Source: Neogemmobacter tilapiae (GTDB taxonomy: Bacteria > Pseudomonadota > Alphaproteobacteria > Rhodobacterales > Rhodobacteraceae). From it: DNA of 62,704 nt. Shown one piece after another: positions 62,083-62,704 of the stretch. The translations under genes were made by a program, and so were the position numbers. The stretch spans positions 1 to 62,704 of the forward strand of contig NZ_BMYJ01000015.1 in NCBI RefSeq assembly GCF_014652215.1, in the 5' to 3' direction. Each line of letters begins with the position of its first letter. The first letter of the stretch is position 1. The notes beneath the pieces are model-generated. The model made no database searches. It was not told where the DNA came from and saw only the letters and a program-made list of their open reading frames with translations.

Positions 62083-62340
62083 CTAATATTCCTGTTCGGC
62101 CTGAGGAAGCTCGACACCATCTCGCATGACATAGGTAGCAGTTCCTACACTATTCGAGTGAAAGTACAAACATTTGGGAGTTTGTTCAATTTCGACACGC
62201 TGTAACGGGTCAGAGCAAAGCAAAGTCAAATCGGCACTTTCGTTTGGTCCGATCAAATACTGCTCAGCAGAAGGCTCGTTAACGATTCTGACAGGCGAAT
62301 CTGTGAGATTCTTATAAGTGATTGTCAATTTATATTCCAT
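62083..62340 (-). CDS. Small protein of RHS cassette 3, possible immunity protein
   Basis: 85 aa, ATG 62340. Looks like a small beta-rich domain (YKLTITYKNLTDSPVRIVNE, SVGTATYVMRDG). No signal peptide. Lies 7 nt after the edge-crossing RHS toxin gene. Role inferred from its position; no family recognised. Confidence 0.55.
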   Translation of the reverse strand: MEYKLTITYKNLTDSPVRIVNEPSAEQYLIGPNESADLTLLCSDPLQRVEIEQTPKCLYFHSNSVGTATYVMRDGVELPQAEQEY

Positions 62341-62347
62341 GTTTTAC

Positions 62348-62704
62348 CTACTCCATTAGTGAGATTATTTTTTCCAATAACCGTTTGCGTTCACCTGCAG
62401 TAAGGTTATTGGCATTTCGAGCGAATTCATTTGCATACTTGTTTCGCCATCCTTCCGCAATCTCCCGCGTGAGGCCGTTGGATTGCATTTCCGCGACGGA
62501 TTCACGTGTGATCTTTATTAACCTGTCTAAGGCCCCATTTGGGCCTTGTCCCCAACCGATCAGATCCTTTCCCATTTTACTCACTGTCATCCCGTCAGGA
62601 ACAGGAGGGTTGGGCAGCTTTGGTATACTTGGATCGGTAAGCCCCCCAGCTCTAGGCTTTGTCGGCTCTGGCCCTGCTCCATCGCCGCCGCCACCGCCGC
62701 CGCC
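62348..62704 (-). CDS. C-terminal end of an RHS-type toxin gene, cut by the window edge (cassette 3)
   Basis: The frame is open to the edge: a poly-Gly linker, then a Pro-rich hinge (TDPSIPKLPNPPVPDG) and an about 75-residue tip starting MTVSKMGKDLIGWGQGPNG, with SVAEMQSNGLTREIAEGWRN and NPN-like NANNLTAGERKRLLEKI. The tip resembles DUF4951-type C-termini found on RHS and related proteins (from memory). An internal ATG (62590) is not the real start. Confidence 0.65.
   Translation of the reverse strand, partial: GGGGGGGDGAGPEPTKPRAGGLTDPSIPKLPNPPVPDGMTVSKMGKDLIGWGQGPNGALDRLIKITRESVAEMQSNGLTREIAEGWRNKYANEFARNANNLTAGERKRLLEKIISLME

Overview
The window is chromosomal DNA from a high-GC alphaproteobacterium, almost certainly a member of the Rhodobacteraceae (Rhodobacter/Tabrizicola/Gemmobacter-like). 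The clearest marker is a circularly permuted two-piece tmRNA gene on the minus strand near 52.03-52.33 kb. It encodes the alphaproteobacterial tag ANDNRAPAMALAA. Supporting context is the SUV3-like helicase / S4 protein / seven-iron ferredoxin / CarD cluster, the fumC-DUF4169 pair, an aerobic-type cobS/cobT pair and KpsC/KpsS capsule genes.

Layout. 0-9.3 kb is mostly housekeeping: a lipase-like hydrolase with an SCP2 protein, a TPR protein, the helicase-S4-fdxA-carD cluster, divergent cobS and cobT, then an AT-rich TPR gene that looks foreign. 9.3-15.9 kb holds a repeat-rich gap with a decayed second copy of the KefB C-terminus, KefB itself, a very long Ala/Glu/Pro-rich membrane protein (1094 aa) and a SIMPL protein. 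16-22.9 kb has metY, a first RTX protein, an Lrp/LysE divergent pair, a glycosyltransferase-like protein, a hydroxyacid dehydrogenase and a GntR regulator, ending in a cluster of extragenic hairpins. 22.9-30.1 kb is a minus-strand block: mog, DUF2478, a Pot-like ABC importer, a ParDE module and a class III aminotransferase. 30.3-33.9 kb is modE-modABC with a Mo-box and a CbiX-like gene. 33.9-38.5 kb is capsule (kpsC, a Wza/KpsD-like lipoprotein, kpsS). 38.6-46.9 kb has riboflavin synthase, two large RTX proteins that interrupt a fumC-DUF4169-RHH cluster, a PmtA-like methyltransferase and SspB. 46.9-50.5 kb has chromate genes, a phytochelatin-synthase-like protein and a VWA protein.

50.6-62.7 kb is the accessory part. 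Two RTX paralogues flank the tmRNA gene. Next come two secreted, extremely Asp-rich (one also His/Gly-rich) proteins and a sulfotransferase-like protein. After these is a scrapyard of mobile DNA: a complete IS6-family element, a truncated nuclease-like ORF, an IS21 istA fragment, a second truncated IS6 copy, a phage-integrase fragment and a third IS6 end. The window ends in an array of at least three orphan RHS C-terminal toxin / small-gene cassettes, of lower GC, one running off the edge.

Most interesting to follow up: the 1094-aa GspL-like/GspC-PilP-like single-chain protein; the Asp-rich secreted pair; the five type-I-secretion RTX substrates in two C-terminal classes, with no secretion apparatus in the window; and the RHS cassette array. 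Starts were chosen by Shine-Dalgarno spacing and 4-nt overlaps. All functional names come from motif recognition by eye, with no database search.
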